NCBI RefSeq assembly: GCF_014322765.1 | Contig: NZ_JAASTZ010000015.1 | Span: 1 to 64,000 of the forward strand | Length of the DNA stretch: 64,000 bases | Source: Listeria immobilis | Lineage (GTDB): Bacteria; Bacillota; Bacilli; Lactobacillales; Listeriaceae | Reading direction: 5' to 3' | Shown here: positions 6,669 through 15,555 of the stretch, piece after piece | Layout: each line of letters opens with the position of its first letter | Position numbering within the stretch: the first letter of the stretch is position 1 | The notes under the pieces: model-generated | The model's input: only the letters and a program-made list of their open reading frames with translations | Told to the model about the DNA's origin: nothing | Database searches by the model: none | Translations under genes and position numbers: made by a program

Positions 6669-7535
6669 ATGAATAAAACTATAGGGGATACAGTTAAATT
6701 TATTAGAAAAGCCAAAAATATTAATCAAAAAAAGGTGTGTCTAAATAATATATCTAGAAGCACACTTGTGAAAATTGAAGGTAATCAAACAAATCCGACA
6801 GTAGATACGTTTGAACATATTTTAAAGCAATTAGGTGTAAGATATGATGAATTTTCTCTTATACTTAATAATTTTCAGCTTAGTGAAAGGCAAAAATTAT
6901 TAGAAAAATTCAATAATATCAATACGAGTATTCGGCTTAAACAGTGGTCAGCTTTAGAAAAAGAAATGAGGCAATATCTTCTCACGGAGCCAGATCCAAT
7001 TATTCAAGAATATTTACTTATAGTAAGAGCGCTAATCATCATTGAAAGTGAGGATGATTATGCAAAAGCCGCACAATGCGTATTACCAATTTGGGAGCGT
7101 ATTTCTAAAAATGATGTCTGGTTTATGGACGATATACAGCTGTTAACATGCATATTTTTTATGTTTGATAGTCAAGTTGCTCTAACCATTAGTCAGCGTT
7201 TAATTAAACAAACAGAGAAATATCAACATGTAACTAATATTAAACGTATTCGAACTAATACACTAATGAATATTAGTACCTTACTTTTAAATCAACAAGA
7301 TTATTCCAATGCTTTGGATTATATAAATCTAACCATTCAGAATGCAAAAGAAAATGAATACTACACCCTGTGGCTTTTCAGTAAAGGTACAAAAGGCATT
7401 TTACTATGTCTTCTTCATCAACGTTCTGAAGGCATCCCTCTAATTGAAGAATCGATTAAACTTTTGAATGGGCTAGAGCAGAATGATATAGCAGAAGCAT
7501 TAAAAAAGGATGTAAAAAATTATATTAATATCTAA
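6669..7535 (+). CDS. Rgg/MutR-family transcriptional regulator, 288 aa
   Basis: An N-terminal XRE-type HTH (about residues 5-60, IGDTVKFIRKAKNINQKKVC then SRSTLVKIEGNQTNPTVDTF) is joined to a helical TPR-like C-terminal domain (about 70-285). That is the layout and length of Rgg/GadR/MutR regulators, which in streptococci and relatives bind short peptide pheromones. Here it stands alone between terminators and upstream of the mannose PTS operon. No obvious pheromone gene was found beside it. Ribosome binding site AAAGAGG at 6652-6658. Whether it controls the PTS genes is unknown. Confidence 0.85.
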   Translation: MNKTIGDTVKFIRKAKNINQKKVCLNNISRSTLVKIEGNQTNPTVDTFEHILKQLGVRYDEFSLILNNFQLSERQKLLEKFNNINTSIRLKQWSALEKEMRQYLLTEPDPIIQEYLLIVRALIIIESEDDYAKAAQCVLPIWERISKNDVWFMDDIQLLTCIFFMFDSQVALTISQRLIKQTEKYQHVTNIKRIRTNTLMNISTLLLNQQDYSNALDYINLTIQNAKENEYYTLWLFSKGTKGILLCLLHQRSEGIPLIEESIKLLNGLEQNDIAEALKKDVKNYINI

Positions 7536-7540
7536 AATCG

Positions 7541-7579
7541 CCCCCAAAGCAAGTTTTTTCCAGCTTTGGGGGTGTTTTT
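7541..7579 (+). terminator. Strong terminator after the Rgg-like gene
   Basis: CCCCCAAAGC (7541-7550) and GCTTTGGGGG (7563-7572) pair perfectly over ten bases and are followed by a T-rich run. Confidence 0.9.
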
Positions 7580-7852
7580 ATTGGTCAAGGTAAGTTTATC
7601 AAAGTTAGCAAGCATTTACCTGAGGATTTATTAGTAATGTAGGCGGATTATTGGCGTTAAAACTTATTTAAGGAAGTAGCTTCGGATGTTGAAGTATACC
7701 AAATTGGTACCTTTAAGGGAAACTTTTTCTCAGATACACTACTTTTTTAGCTTGAAATTTCTGTATTAATCGCTGATACACTAACTATATCGTTAAATAT
7801 CCAATTTTTATAAACGTTGGTATTAAGGCGTTTTTAGGACAAAACACTAGAC
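7580..7852. promoter_or_regulatory. Upstream activator region of the mannose PTS operon
   Basis: There is no gene. Sigma-54 promoters need an activator bound upstream; in Listeria the mpt operon is activated by the LevR-type protein ManR. The palindrome TACCAAATTGGTA at 7698-7710, about 145 bases before the -24 element, is a plausible but unproven activator site. Confidence 0.4.
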
Positions 7853-7868
7853 TTGGCACAAATCTTGC
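7853..7868 (+). promoter_or_regulatory. Sigma-54 promoter of mptACD
   Basis: TTGGCAC at 7853-7859 and TTGC at 7865-7868 place the GG and GC dinucleotides 12 bases apart, the diagnostic -24/-12 geometry for RpoN. The operon start codon lies about 50 bases downstream. This agrees with the known sigma-54 control of the Listeria mannose PTS. Confidence 0.9.
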
Positions 7869-7919
7869 TTTATATAAAGCGGGTAGCAAAATAAATGAAT
7901 TATTATAGGAGGGAAAAAG

Positions 7920-8885
7920 ATGGTAGGAATTATCCTCGCAACTCACGGTGAATTCGCTGAAGGCATTTTGCAATCTGGAACAATGATTTTCGGAGAGCAA
8001 GAAAATGTTAAAGCAATCACTTTGATGCCAAGCGAAGGTCCTGAAGATATCAAAGCTAAAATGGAAGCTGCAATTGCATCATTTGATAGCCAAGATGAAG
8101 TTTTATTCTTAGTGGATCTTTGGGGAGGCACACCATTTAACCAAGCAAATGGCCTTTATGAATTACATAAAGATAAGTGGGCAATCGTAGCAGGGCTTAA
8201 TTTGCCAATGTTAATCGAAGCTTTCTCATCACGTTTTACAATGGAAACTGCGCATGAAATCGCAGCTAATATCCTTGCGCCAGCTAAAGAAGGCGTTCGT
8301 GTCAAACCAGAAGAACTAGAGCCACAAGAAGCGACTACTGAACAACCACAAGCAGAAATTGCAGCTGTTGGCGATGGCAAAATTGAATTTGTTTTAGCTC
8401 GTGTTGATTCTCGTTTGCTGCATGGTCAAGTAGCCACTGCATGGACAAAAGCAACACATCCAACAAGAATCATTGTTGTATCAGATGCTGTTGCTAAAGA
8501 TGATCTTCGTAAAAAATTAATCGAACAAGCTGCACCACCAGGAGTAAAAGCTAATGTTATCCCAGTCAGCAAAATGATTGAGATTGCAAAAGATCCACGT
8601 TTCGGCAATACAAAAGCACTTTTATTATTTGAAAATCCTCAAGATGTTTTACGCGCAATTGACGGCGGCGTAGAAATCACTCAAGTAAATGTTGGATCAA
8701 TGGCTCACTCAGTAGGTAAAGTGGTAGTTAGCAAGGTGCTTTCCATGGGTCAAGACGATGTGGAAGCTTTCGAAGAGTTAAAATCAAAAGGGGTAAAATT
8801 CGATGTTCGTAAAGTTCCAAATGACTCAAGTGCGAACATGGAAGAAATTCTTAAAAAAGCAAAAAATGAATTAAAGGCACAATAA
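7920..8885 (+). CDS. mptA: Mannose/glucose PTS EIIAB component
   Basis: A 321-residue fusion of IIA-man and IIB-man. It receives phosphate from HPr on His9 of the IIA domain (IILATHGEFAEG, residues 4-14), passes it to His168 of the IIB domain (RVDSRLLHGQ, 161-170) and then to sugar carried by IIC-IID at the membrane. An Ala/Glu/Gln-rich linker (about 130-150) joins the domains. In Listeria this permease is the main glucose/mannose importer and also the receptor for class IIa bacteriocins. It is the first gene of a three-gene operon behind the sigma-54 promoter, with ribosome binding site GGAGGG. Confidence 0.97.
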   Translation: MVGIILATHGEFAEGILQSGTMIFGEQENVKAITLMPSEGPEDIKAKMEAAIASFDSQDEVLFLVDLWGGTPFNQANGLYELHKDKWAIVAGLNLPMLIEAFSSRFTMETAHEIAANILAPAKEGVRVKPEELEPQEATTEQPQAEIAAVGDGKIEFVLARVDSRLLHGQVATAWTKATHPTRIIVVSDAVAKDDLRKKLIEQAAPPGVKANVIPVSKMIEIAKDPRFGNTKALLLFENPQDVLRAIDGGVEITQVNVGSMAHSVGKVVVSKVLSMGQDDVEAFEELKSKGVKFDVRKVPNDSSANMEEILKKAKNELKAQ

Positions 8886-8908
8886 AAAATTAAAATAGGA
8901 GGTTTATT

Positions 8909-9715
8909 ATGTCTGTCATATCAATAATTTTAGTAGTACTTATTGCATTTTTAGCAGGTATTGAAGGGATTTTAGATGAATTTCAATTCCACCAGCCGCT
9001 AATCGCATGTACATTAATTGGACTCGTAACAGGTAACTTAACAGCATGTATCATCCTTGGTGGGACGCTTCAAATGATCGCACTTGGATGGGCAAATATT
9101 GGAGCAGCAGTAGCACCGGATGCCGCGCTTGCCTCAGTAGCTTCAGCAATTATCTTAGTTTTAGGTGGTCAAGGAGTAGCAGGTATTCCATCCGCAATCG
9201 CTATTGCAATTCCACTAGCAGTAGCAGGACTTTTCTTAACAATGATCGTTCGTACATTAGCAGTTCCAATCGTTCACTTGATGGACCGGGCAGCTGAAAA
9301 GGGGAATATACGGAGCGTAGAGTGGTTACATATTTCCGCGATTTGTATGCAAGGTATTCGTATCGCGATTCCAGCAGCAGCGCTTTTATTCATTCCAGCA
9401 GACAGCGTTCAAAATTTCTTAGAAGCAATGCCAGCTTGGTTAACAGATGGTATGGCAATTGGCGGAGGAATGGTAGTAGCAGTTGGTTATGCACTAGTAA
9501 TCAACATGATGGCTACAAAAGAAGTATGGCCATTCTTCGTTATCGGTTTCGTAGTAGCTGCGATTTCTGAACTAACACTTATCGCAATTGGTGCTCTAGG
9601 TGTTGCACTTGCTCTTATTTACCTAAACCTATCTAAAATGGGTGGCGGTAATTCAAATGGTGGCGGAGGCGGAAACTCCAAAGATCCGCTCGGCGACATA
9701 TTAAATGATTATTAA
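8909..9715 (+). CDS. mptC: Mannose PTS EIIC component
   Basis: A 268-residue hydrophobic integral membrane protein of the EII-Sor/IIC-man family, with many membrane segments and the typical start (LAGIEGILDEFQFHQPLIAC, about 13-34). It forms the sugar channel with MptD and is also part of the target of pediocin-like bacteriocins. The C-terminus has an unusual Gly/Asn-rich tail (GGGNSNGGGGGNSKDP). Ribosome binding site AGGAGG lies seven bases upstream; it is 23 bases after mptA and 21 before mptD. Confidence 0.97.
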   Translation: MSVISIILVVLIAFLAGIEGILDEFQFHQPLIACTLIGLVTGNLTACIILGGTLQMIALGWANIGAAVAPDAALASVASAIILVLGGQGVAGIPSAIAIAIPLAVAGLFLTMIVRTLAVPIVHLMDRAAEKGNIRSVEWLHISAICMQGIRIAIPAAALLFIPADSVQNFLEAMPAWLTDGMAIGGGMVVAVGYALVINMMATKEVWPFFVIGFVVAAISELTLIAIGALGVALALIYLNLSKMGGGNSNGGGGGNSKDPLGDILNDY

Positions 9716-9736
9716 TTAAAAAAGGAGGAGAAAAGC

Positions 9737-10648
9737 ATGGCAGAAAAAATCGAATTAACAAAACGAGATCGCTTAAGTGTCGCATGGCGCTCTACGTTCA
9801 TTCAAGGCTCTTGGAACTATGAACGTATGCAAAATGGTGGCTGGGCTTTCTCAATGATTCCCGCTATTAAAAAATTATATAAATCAAAAGAAGATCGTTC
9901 AGCGGCGTTAAAACGTCATTTAGAATTCTTTAATACACATCCTTACATTGCATCGCCAATTCTTGGTGTAACACTTGCTCTAGAAGAAGAACGTGCAAAT
10001 GGAGCAGAAGTGGATGATGTAGCAATTCAAGGTGTTAAAGTAGGTATGATGGGACCACTAGCAGGTGTTGGGGACCCAGTATTCTGGTTTACAATTCGTC
10101 CGATGTTGGGAGCATTAGGTGCTTCTCTAGCTTTAAGTGGAAACATTCTTGGACCAATTTTATTCTTTGTTGCATGGAACGTCATTCGTTGGGGCTTTAT
10201 GTGGTATACACAAGAATTTGGCTATAAAGCAGGTTCGAAAATTACTGATGACCTTTCTGGTGGATTACTACAAGATATTACAAAAGGTGCCTCGATACTC
10301 GGGATGTTTGTGCTCGCCGCCTTGGTACAAAGGTGGGTAAATATTCAGTTTGCGCCGATAATCTCAAAAGTTAAACTGGATGAAGGTGCGTATATTGATT
10401 GGAGTCACCTTCCACAAGGCGCTCAAGGTATCAAAACGGCCTTAGAACAACAACAAGCAGGTTTAGCTCTTTCTGAAATTAAAGTAACAACCTTGCAAAA
10501 TAACTTGGATAACTTAATCCCAGGACTTGCAGCAGTAGCACTTACTTTCTTATGTATGTGGTTACTTAAGAAAAAAATCAGCCCAATTATTATCATCTTA
10601 GGACTATTTGTAGTTGGTATAGTTGGACATGTAATCGGGCTTCTATAA
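9737..10648 (+). CDS. mptD: Mannose PTS EIID component
   Basis: A 303-residue EIID-man protein. The N-terminal part carries the conserved family sequence (SWNYERMQNGGWAFSMIPAI, about 25-44) and the GPLAGVGDP loop (about 111-119). Membrane segments are concentrated in the C-terminal half. It completes the translocation complex with MptC. A segment at about 210-255 varies between mannose PTS lineages and is reported to influence class IIa bacteriocin recognition. Last gene of the operon; a terminator follows. Confidence 0.97.
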   Translation: MAEKIELTKRDRLSVAWRSTFIQGSWNYERMQNGGWAFSMIPAIKKLYKSKEDRSAALKRHLEFFNTHPYIASPILGVTLALEEERANGAEVDDVAIQGVKVGMMGPLAGVGDPVFWFTIRPMLGALGASLALSGNILGPILFFVAWNVIRWGFMWYTQEFGYKAGSKITDDLSGGLLQDITKGASILGMFVLAALVQRWVNIQFAPIISKVKLDEGAYIDWSHLPQGAQGIKTALEQQQAGLALSEIKVTTLQNNLDNLIPGLAAVALTFLCMWLLKKKISPIIIILGLFVVGIVGHVIGLL

Positions 10649-10659
10649 AAATGTTGAGC

Positions 10660-10698
10660 AAAAAGAGGCTGGCGCAATAACAACTAGCCTCTTTTTGT
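10660..10698 (+). terminator. Terminator of the mptACD operon
   Basis: AAAAAGAGGCT and AGCCTCTTTTT form an 11-base stem with T run. Confidence 0.9.
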
Positions 10699-10772
10699 TT
10701 TAAGTGTATGACACAAGTAAACGAATGCGTTATAATAAACAAAACAAGCGAAAAGAAATGGAGCGAATATAG

Positions 10773-11165
10773 TTGGTTCAATCGATTAATACAAAGGTAG
10801 ATTTAACAATAGATGCCACCGCTTATACAGGGCTCACAGACTATGGGAAAATTATGATTGGCGATAAAGGTTTTGAATTTTTTAATTCACGTGATGTGCG
10901 GAAATTTGTCCAAATCCCGTGGGAAGAAATTGACCAAGTGATTGTTTCTGTTATGTTAAAAGGCAAGTGGATTCCACGCTATGCTATTAAAACCAAGCGT
11001 AACGGAACTTACACATTTGCTTCTAAAAAACCTAAAGATGTTTTGCGTGCGATAAGAGTATATGTCGATCCAGCTAATATGGTGAGTTCGCTAAGTTTCT
11101 TTGATGTTATGAAGCGCTCGTTTAGATCGATATTTAACAAGAAGAAAAACAAGCAAGCTAAATAA
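10773..11165 (+). CDS. DUF956 family protein linked to mannose PTS, 130 aa
   Basis: DUF956 (ManO-like) proteins are small cytoplasmic proteins almost always encoded just downstream of mannose-family PTS genes in Firmicutes and thought to modulate PTS expression or activity. The protein here has the family's length and a beta-rich N-terminal body (GLTDYGKIMIGDKGFEFFN) followed by a basic C-terminus. It begins with TTG at 10773, with GGAGCG nine bases upstream. It is separated from mptD by a terminator, so it can be expressed independently. Equivalent to lmo0099 by position. Confidence 0.85.
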   Translation: MVQSINTKVDLTIDATAYTGLTDYGKIMIGDKGFEFFNSRDVRKFVQIPWEEIDQVIVSVMLKGKWIPRYAIKTKRNGTYTFASKKPKDVLRAIRVYVDPANMVSSLSFFDVMKRSFRSIFNKKKNKQAK

Positions 11166-11173
11166 TTTATATC

Positions 11174-11216
11174 AAAAGTTTTAGTAGGCGAATTCGTCTG
11201 TTAAAACTTTTTTTTT
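11174..11216 (+). terminator. Rho-independent terminator
   Basis: AAAAGTTTTA near 11174 pairs with TAAAACTTTT near 11203, followed by a long T run. Confidence 0.8.
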
Positions 11217-11288
11217 GAACTAATATTATAGTTTGTTACAATAGAAAATAGAAAGCATCATTATACGAATCAAAGGAGGAATCATAAC

Positions 11289-11639
11289 ATGAAGAAACCT
11301 AGAATTTACACAATGTCATTCGCAAGCATTTACCCCAATTATATCCAAAAAGCTGAGAAAAAAGATCGAACCAAAGAAGAAGTTGATGAAATAATTTTTT
11401 GGTTAACAGGATATGATGAAGTATCGCTACAACAAACGATTGATCAAAAAATCGATTTAGAAACTTTCTTTGAACAAGCTCCTCAAATGAATCCCAATGC
11501 TTCTTTAATCACTGGAGTTATTTGTGGTTACCGAGTGGAAGACATTGAAGAGAAAGTAATGCAACAAATTCGCTATTTAGACAAATTGATAGATGAGCTA
11601 GCTAAAGGTAAAAAAATGGAGAAAATACTTAGAAAATAA
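11289..11639 (+). CDS. DUF2200 family protein, 116 aa
   Basis: The start ([22 protein letters not shown]) and the motifs [17 protein letters not shown] and [14 protein letters not shown] are typical of DUF2200, a widespread family of small cytoplasmic proteins of unknown function. The C-terminal Lys-rich helix is also usual. Monocistronic: its own AAAGGAGGA ribosome binding site and flanking terminators. No neighbour suggests a pathway. Confidence 0.85.
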   Translation: MKKPRIYTMSFASIYPNYIQKAEKKDRTKEEVDEIIFWLTGYDEVSLQQTIDQKIDLETFFEQAPQMNPNASLITGVICGYRVEDIEEKVMQQIRYLDKLIDELAKGKKMEKILRK

Positions 11640-11647
11640 TAATGATT

Positions 11648-11682
11648 AAAAGTCTATTCTTAAAATGGAATAGGCTTTTTTA
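11648..11682 (+). terminator. Rho-independent terminator
   Basis: AGTCTATTC (11651-11659) pairs with GAATAGGCT (11668-11676), followed by T's. Confidence 0.8.
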
Positions 11683-11844
11683 TTTGTGTTTTTTAGGAAA
11701 GAAGATTAAACAAACTAGCTTTAAGAGGGAGATTTTATAGATATATCCTTTTTCCTGAATCTGAACCAAGAAATGCTAGACTTAAAGTTGTTAACAAGTT
11801 ATTAATCATTTTTACAATAAAACTTTTACAGAAGGAGCAAAAAA

Positions 11845-13461
11845 ATGTTTAAAAAATTATTTGGAAAAAAAGTAGTACCGGCAGTTCAGGAAGAGGTTAA
11901 GGTTGTTATTCAACCAAAGAAAACAGGAGAAGCACTAGAGATAGAGGAGCTTGGAAAAGCAGTAAGAGCAAATACAACAGATGAAAAAACAGAAATTCCG
12001 TATTTTAATCGTGAGCAAGTCGAGAGGTTTGAAAAGATTTTAGGTGAGAGAGTTGTAGCATATTTTGATTTTGAGATAGACGAGGAAGAAGACAAGATTG
12101 AAACCGAAGAAGAGTTAATTTCGCTTAAACAAGATCTTGGTCAACGTCTGCTAAATGAAATTTTACCTGAATTAACAGAAGCAGAACAAGAATATTTTGC
12201 AGTAGAGTATTCCGCCAAGTTACGAGGAGCAAAAACTTATCGTACAGTAACAGAAGATATTGACTATGAAAGCATTCATGGAATTGATATTAAGGCTTTT
12301 GCTGAAGGATCATTCCGCATGGCAGCTGGAGAAGATGGAGATGAGGTCATTGCATCTTATGGCGTTAGCAACGATCAGTGGGGCGAATTATCAATTGCTT
12401 GGACAGAGCGAATGAAACAAGATAGTAATTTAGCCATATTATATAGTCAATATATGGCGCCAAGTGAAGCAGCAATAAGTAATTTTTCGGAAGCAGGCAA
12501 GCGGTTAGTAGAAGATCGTCGCTATTTTCAAGATGTGTATGCTTATTATCAAGCAGCTTATGAGGCTGATCTAGATGGCACAGTCCTAACGGAAGAAAAA
12601 TTTGGTCATACTAATTTTGACTTACAACAAGCCAACCAATTTTGGGCAAAAGATGATGCTACTAATTATGAATATAGCGTGTTTTTTGACCCGTATTTCG
12701 AGGAACGAAGAAATGCCTATGAACGTGAAATGATAAAAATGGCAGATCCTTCAGATGGAATTAAGTTTGATTTGCAAGATTTTGGACAACAAGCTAAATT
12801 GATGGATTTACAAGCGTGTATCGCACAACTAGGGTCGAATCATCCAGCGCTAAAATTCCTAGATGCAAAAGATGAAGAAGAACTTGAAGAAATAGGAAAA
12901 GTGTTGCTTTATCAAGGTGATGCCAATGTTGTAGGTGGTTTTTCTACGTATCCAGATGATATTTTTGCTGGTGATGAAGAGCTTTCAGAAGAAGAGATTG
13001 GGCTTGTAATTATTCTAGGAAATCTTACTGTATCAAAAGACGCGCATATTAATACACATTTTTATGTAGAAGGAAATATAGTGGCAAAAAGTATGGACAT
13101 TTTAATTGATGATGAAGAACAAAATGTAAATATTATCGGAAATTGTACAGTAGAAACAGGATTCTTTATTAGTAATTCTATTATCAATTTAACTGTTACG
13201 GGGGAAGTGAAAACTCCATGTATTCTTACAGCAGTCCGAGAAGGTAAACTAAAAATAAATAAAATCAATAAAGATGCTATTGGAATTAATGGCTATGTGG
13301 ACGATGAGGAGCTAGGTACAGACACGTTAGTAAAAAGTTTAGGTTTAATAAGAGTAACTTCCGCTGATGATTTGGCTAAAGTATCTAATTTTGATGAGGA
13401 CGCGACTATGACGGAAGATATTATTAAAGACATTATTGATGGAGATATTAAGTTCAACTAA
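11845..13461 (+). CDS. Uncharacterised acidic protein with polymer-forming-like C-terminal beta region, 538 aa
   Basis: A large, very acidic cytoplasmic protein. It has a short basic start (MFKKLFGKK), a linker rich in Val, Lys and Glu (about 10-50), a long helical middle (about 55-365) with Trp/Tyr-rich sequence (WGELSIAWTERMKQDSNLA), and a C-terminal repeated-strand region (about 380-490) with residues in parallel steps (IILGNLTVSKDAHINTHFYV, then GNIVAKSMDILI). The last part resembles the bactofilin-type polymer-forming fold, but I would not assign it. It heads a three-gene operon with a TPR protein 15 bases downstream. Function unknown. Confidence 0.75.
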   Translation: MFKKLFGKKVVPAVQEEVKVVIQPKKTGEALEIEELGKAVRANTTDEKTEIPYFNREQVERFEKILGERVVAYFDFEIDEEEDKIETEEELISLKQDLGQRLLNEILPELTEAEQEYFAVEYSAKLRGAKTYRTVTEDIDYESIHGIDIKAFAEGSFRMAAGEDGDEVIASYGVSNDQWGELSIAWTERMKQDSNLAILYSQYMAPSEAAISNFSEAGKRLVEDRRYFQDVYAYYQAAYEADLDGTVLTEEKFGHTNFDLQQANQFWAKDDATNYEYSVFFDPYFEERRNAYEREMIKMADPSDGIKFDLQDFGQQAKLMDLQACIAQLGSNHPALKFLDAKDEEELEEIGKVLLYQGDANVVGGFSTYPDDIFAGDEELSEEEIGLVIILGNLTVSKDAHINTHFYVEGNIVAKSMDILIDDEEQNVNIIGNCTVETGFFISNSIINLTVTGEVKTPCILTAVREGKLKINKINKDAIGINGYVDDEELGTDTLVKSLGLIRVTSADDLAKVSNFDEDATMTEDIIKDIIDGDIKFN

Positions 13462-13476
13462 GAGGAGGCATACAGT

Positions 13477-14826
13477 GTGTTTGGTTCTAAAGGTAAAAAG
13501 AAGTTTGAAGAAGGTGTACATTATTTAGTTAACAATAGACCGCATAAAGCTTTGGAGTTGTTTAATGAAGTCCCAAAAAGTTCGAAAATTTACAATGAAA
13601 CATTAGCTAATATAACATGCGCACTAAATAATATGGGGGATTACGAAGCTTCAAAAGAAGTTTTTCTTGAAATAAAAGAAGTCTATCCAGAGTACTATAT
13701 TGCAGCAACCAACCAGCTTCAAGCACTTTTAGAAACAGGGTGTGCGGGTGAAGCAGTACAACTTTTTCGCCGTTTAAAACAAAAAGAAGCCATCGAAGAC
13801 AATGTTATCCTATTTTGGAACGCCGCAGTAGCCGCATTTCGCTCTGAGGAAAATGAGTTATTAATTGATTTATGTGATACACTAGATCAATTATCATCCA
13901 ACCATGTGTATTTTGATGTATGGCGAGGTGTTGCATACTACAATCTCGGGCAAAATGAAAAAGCAGAAAAATTGTTATTACGATTCGTTAATTATACTGG
14001 GGTGGAATATCGCACGCAAATAAGCGATGACAGATGGATGCAAAAAGCTTTATACACACTGATGCTTCTTTATAATCGGACCAGCAATGTCTTACTCGCA
14101 AAAGAATTTGAGGCAGAATATAACGCGCAAAATGAGTACGAAATCGCAATAAAACACATGCAACAACGTGATTCAGCTAAAGCGATAATTAATTTAGAAC
14201 AAGTTCCTACTGATGTTGCTATTTCCCAAAATGCCATTATTGATAGAATGATGTGTCATGTTAATTTAAAACAATATGATAAGGCTGAGACGCTTTTTAA
14301 ACAAGTAAATAAAGGAACTAATGTTTACTATTTTGGGGTTATTAACTATTTGGCGGCTTTAAACGGGCTGAATAAATACGAAGAAATGTTAGCAATGCAA
14401 AGTGCTGTACCAAAAACATTTAAAGCATATAATATTTTTCTATACAATTTAGTAAATGCAGCAGAAGGTATTAAAGATTACAGTATGGCAATTCAATTTT
14501 GTGAACAAATCTTGGAGATTGATGATAATGAAAAGTATCGCTATAAAAAAGGGCTCTTTCAGTTTTATTTAAAACAATATGATTTGGCTATTAAAACATT
14601 AAACGACATCAATAGTTGGAACTATCAAGATGATTATGTTGATGTTGTGTACCTCTTTGGTTGTTGCTACGAAAAATTAGGAGACAAAGCAAAAGCAGAA
14701 GAATTTTTTGATGAGGCTTATTCACTGGAACATTCTAGTGTCTCTGCTATAGTTACACAAGAAAATGGAGAAAGACAGCAATTGTATGCAGGCGGTCGTG
14801 CCCCGTTTAAGCCCGAAATGGACTAG
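13477..14826 (+). CDS. TPR-repeat protein, 449 aa
   Basis: Starts with GTG 13477 after GAGGAGG. The whole protein is built of helical pairs with TPR spacing: NRPHKALELFNEVPKSSKIY near residue 20, NNMGDYEASKEVFLEIKEVYPEY near 50, and further units to KLGDKAKAEEFFDEAYSLEH near 420. There is no signal peptide or membrane segment. TPR proteins usually act as scaffolds. Its position between the polymer-forming-like protein and an acidic partner suggests one complex. It could also be read as a chaperone for the first gene's product, but nothing in the sequence proves that. Confidence 0.8.
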   Translation: MFGSKGKKKFEEGVHYLVNNRPHKALELFNEVPKSSKIYNETLANITCALNNMGDYEASKEVFLEIKEVYPEYYIAATNQLQALLETGCAGEAVQLFRRLKQKEAIEDNVILFWNAAVAAFRSEENELLIDLCDTLDQLSSNHVYFDVWRGVAYYNLGQNEKAEKLLLRFVNYTGVEYRTQISDDRWMQKALYTLMLLYNRTSNVLLAKEFEAEYNAQNEYEIAIKHMQQRDSAKAIINLEQVPTDVAISQNAIIDRMMCHVNLKQYDKAETLFKQVNKGTNVYYFGVINYLAALNGLNKYEEMLAMQSAVPKTFKAYNIFLYNLVNAAEGIKDYSMAIQFCEQILEIDDNEKYRYKKGLFQFYLKQYDLAIKTLNDINSWNYQDDYVDVVYLFGCCYEKLGDKAKAEEFFDEAYSLEHSSVSAIVTQENGERQQLYAGGRAPFKPEMD

Positions 14827-14851
14827 GTTTTATGGAGGAGGAATAATAATC

Positions 14852-15430
14852 ATTTTTTCGAATTTATGGAAAGAGTTTACTGAGTTCCAAAAAGAACAAT
14901 TAGACATTCATGGTTATGAAGAAGGTTTGTTTTCTGAGTCGTTCCAATGTGTAGCATATGGGGATGATGACAAAGACTGGTTGCGAAGTTATTTGGGAGC
15001 TGTGGGTGCGACTAATGAAACTTTGAATACGCTAGTTGAGAGCCTTTATTATATTGGACTTGCAACAGGAGACGGGAGCGGTTATGCTTTTTTAAAAATT
15101 AATGAAGGGCCAATCGATGAAAACCCAGTTCTTTTATGCAGTACAGATGGATATATAAACTTAGTAGCAAGTAATTTTACAGAACTATTAACGCTTTTAA
15201 CGGTTGATGCTGAGCCGATGACAGGTGTTGACGATGAATTAGCGGCCTATTATAAAGATGATTGGGAGGAACATTCTCGTGCATACGGAGAGTTCGTTGC
15301 CTGGTTGGAAGCACGTAATATTCTTGTTATTCACGGAGAAGACGAGGCAGAAGTCGAAAGCGAAGAAATAATTAATAACGCAAATGATAAATATGGGAAA
15401 AATTTGCTAGCGTTTATGAATAGTTTATGA
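14852..15430 (+). CDS. Acidic SUKH/SMI1-like hypothetical protein, non-canonical start
   Basis: About 192 residues, acidic, with SMI1/KNR4 (SUKH)-like flavour (AYGDDDKDWLRSYLG, GYAFLKINEGPIDENPVLL, then STDGYINLVASNFTELLTLL). SUKH proteins are often immunity or scaffold proteins. The coding frame has an excellent GGAGGAGG site at 14834-14841 but no ATG, GTG or TTG at the right distance. Only ATA, ATC or ATT codons (14846-14852) fit; ATT 14852 is shown. An in-frame ATG at 14765 lies inside the TPR gene with no ribosome binding site and would add unlikely sequence. Third gene of the operon. Confidence 0.6.
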   Translation: MFSNLWKEFTEFQKEQLDIHGYEEGLFSESFQCVAYGDDDKDWLRSYLGAVGATNETLNTLVESLYYIGLATGDGSGYAFLKINEGPIDENPVLLCSTDGYINLVASNFTELLTLLTVDAEPMTGVDDELAAYYKDDWEEHSRAYGEFVAWLEARNILVIHGEDEAEVESEEIINNANDKYGKNLLAFMNSL

Positions 15431-15490
15431 TAGTAACAAGCTACAATGAGATTGATAAGTAAGATGAGAGCTCTAAATAAAATATATTCA

Positions 15491-15530
15491 AAAAAGCTCC
15501 AACAGGCGGTTTCGTCTATTGGAGCTTTTT
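15491..15530. terminator. Bidirectional terminator
   Basis: AAAAAGCTCCAA (15491-15502) and TTGGAGCTTTTT (15519-15530) pair perfectly. It serves the rightward cluster and the convergent AraC gene. Confidence 0.9.
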
Positions 15531-15555
15531 GAAGTGGGTTAGTAATAAAAAGAAT

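Noticed and set aside
7585-7760. Decayed gene between the Rgg-like gene and mpt promoter
   Set aside because: Short translatable stretches are seen, but stops interrupt every frame and no family is recognisable. It is more likely the activator-binding region of the sigma-54 promoter.
14765-14851. ATG 14765 as the start of the acidic gene
   Set aside because: It lies within the TPR gene with no ribosome binding site and leads into atypical sequence, whereas GGAGGAGG at 14834 sits just before the conserved-looking part.
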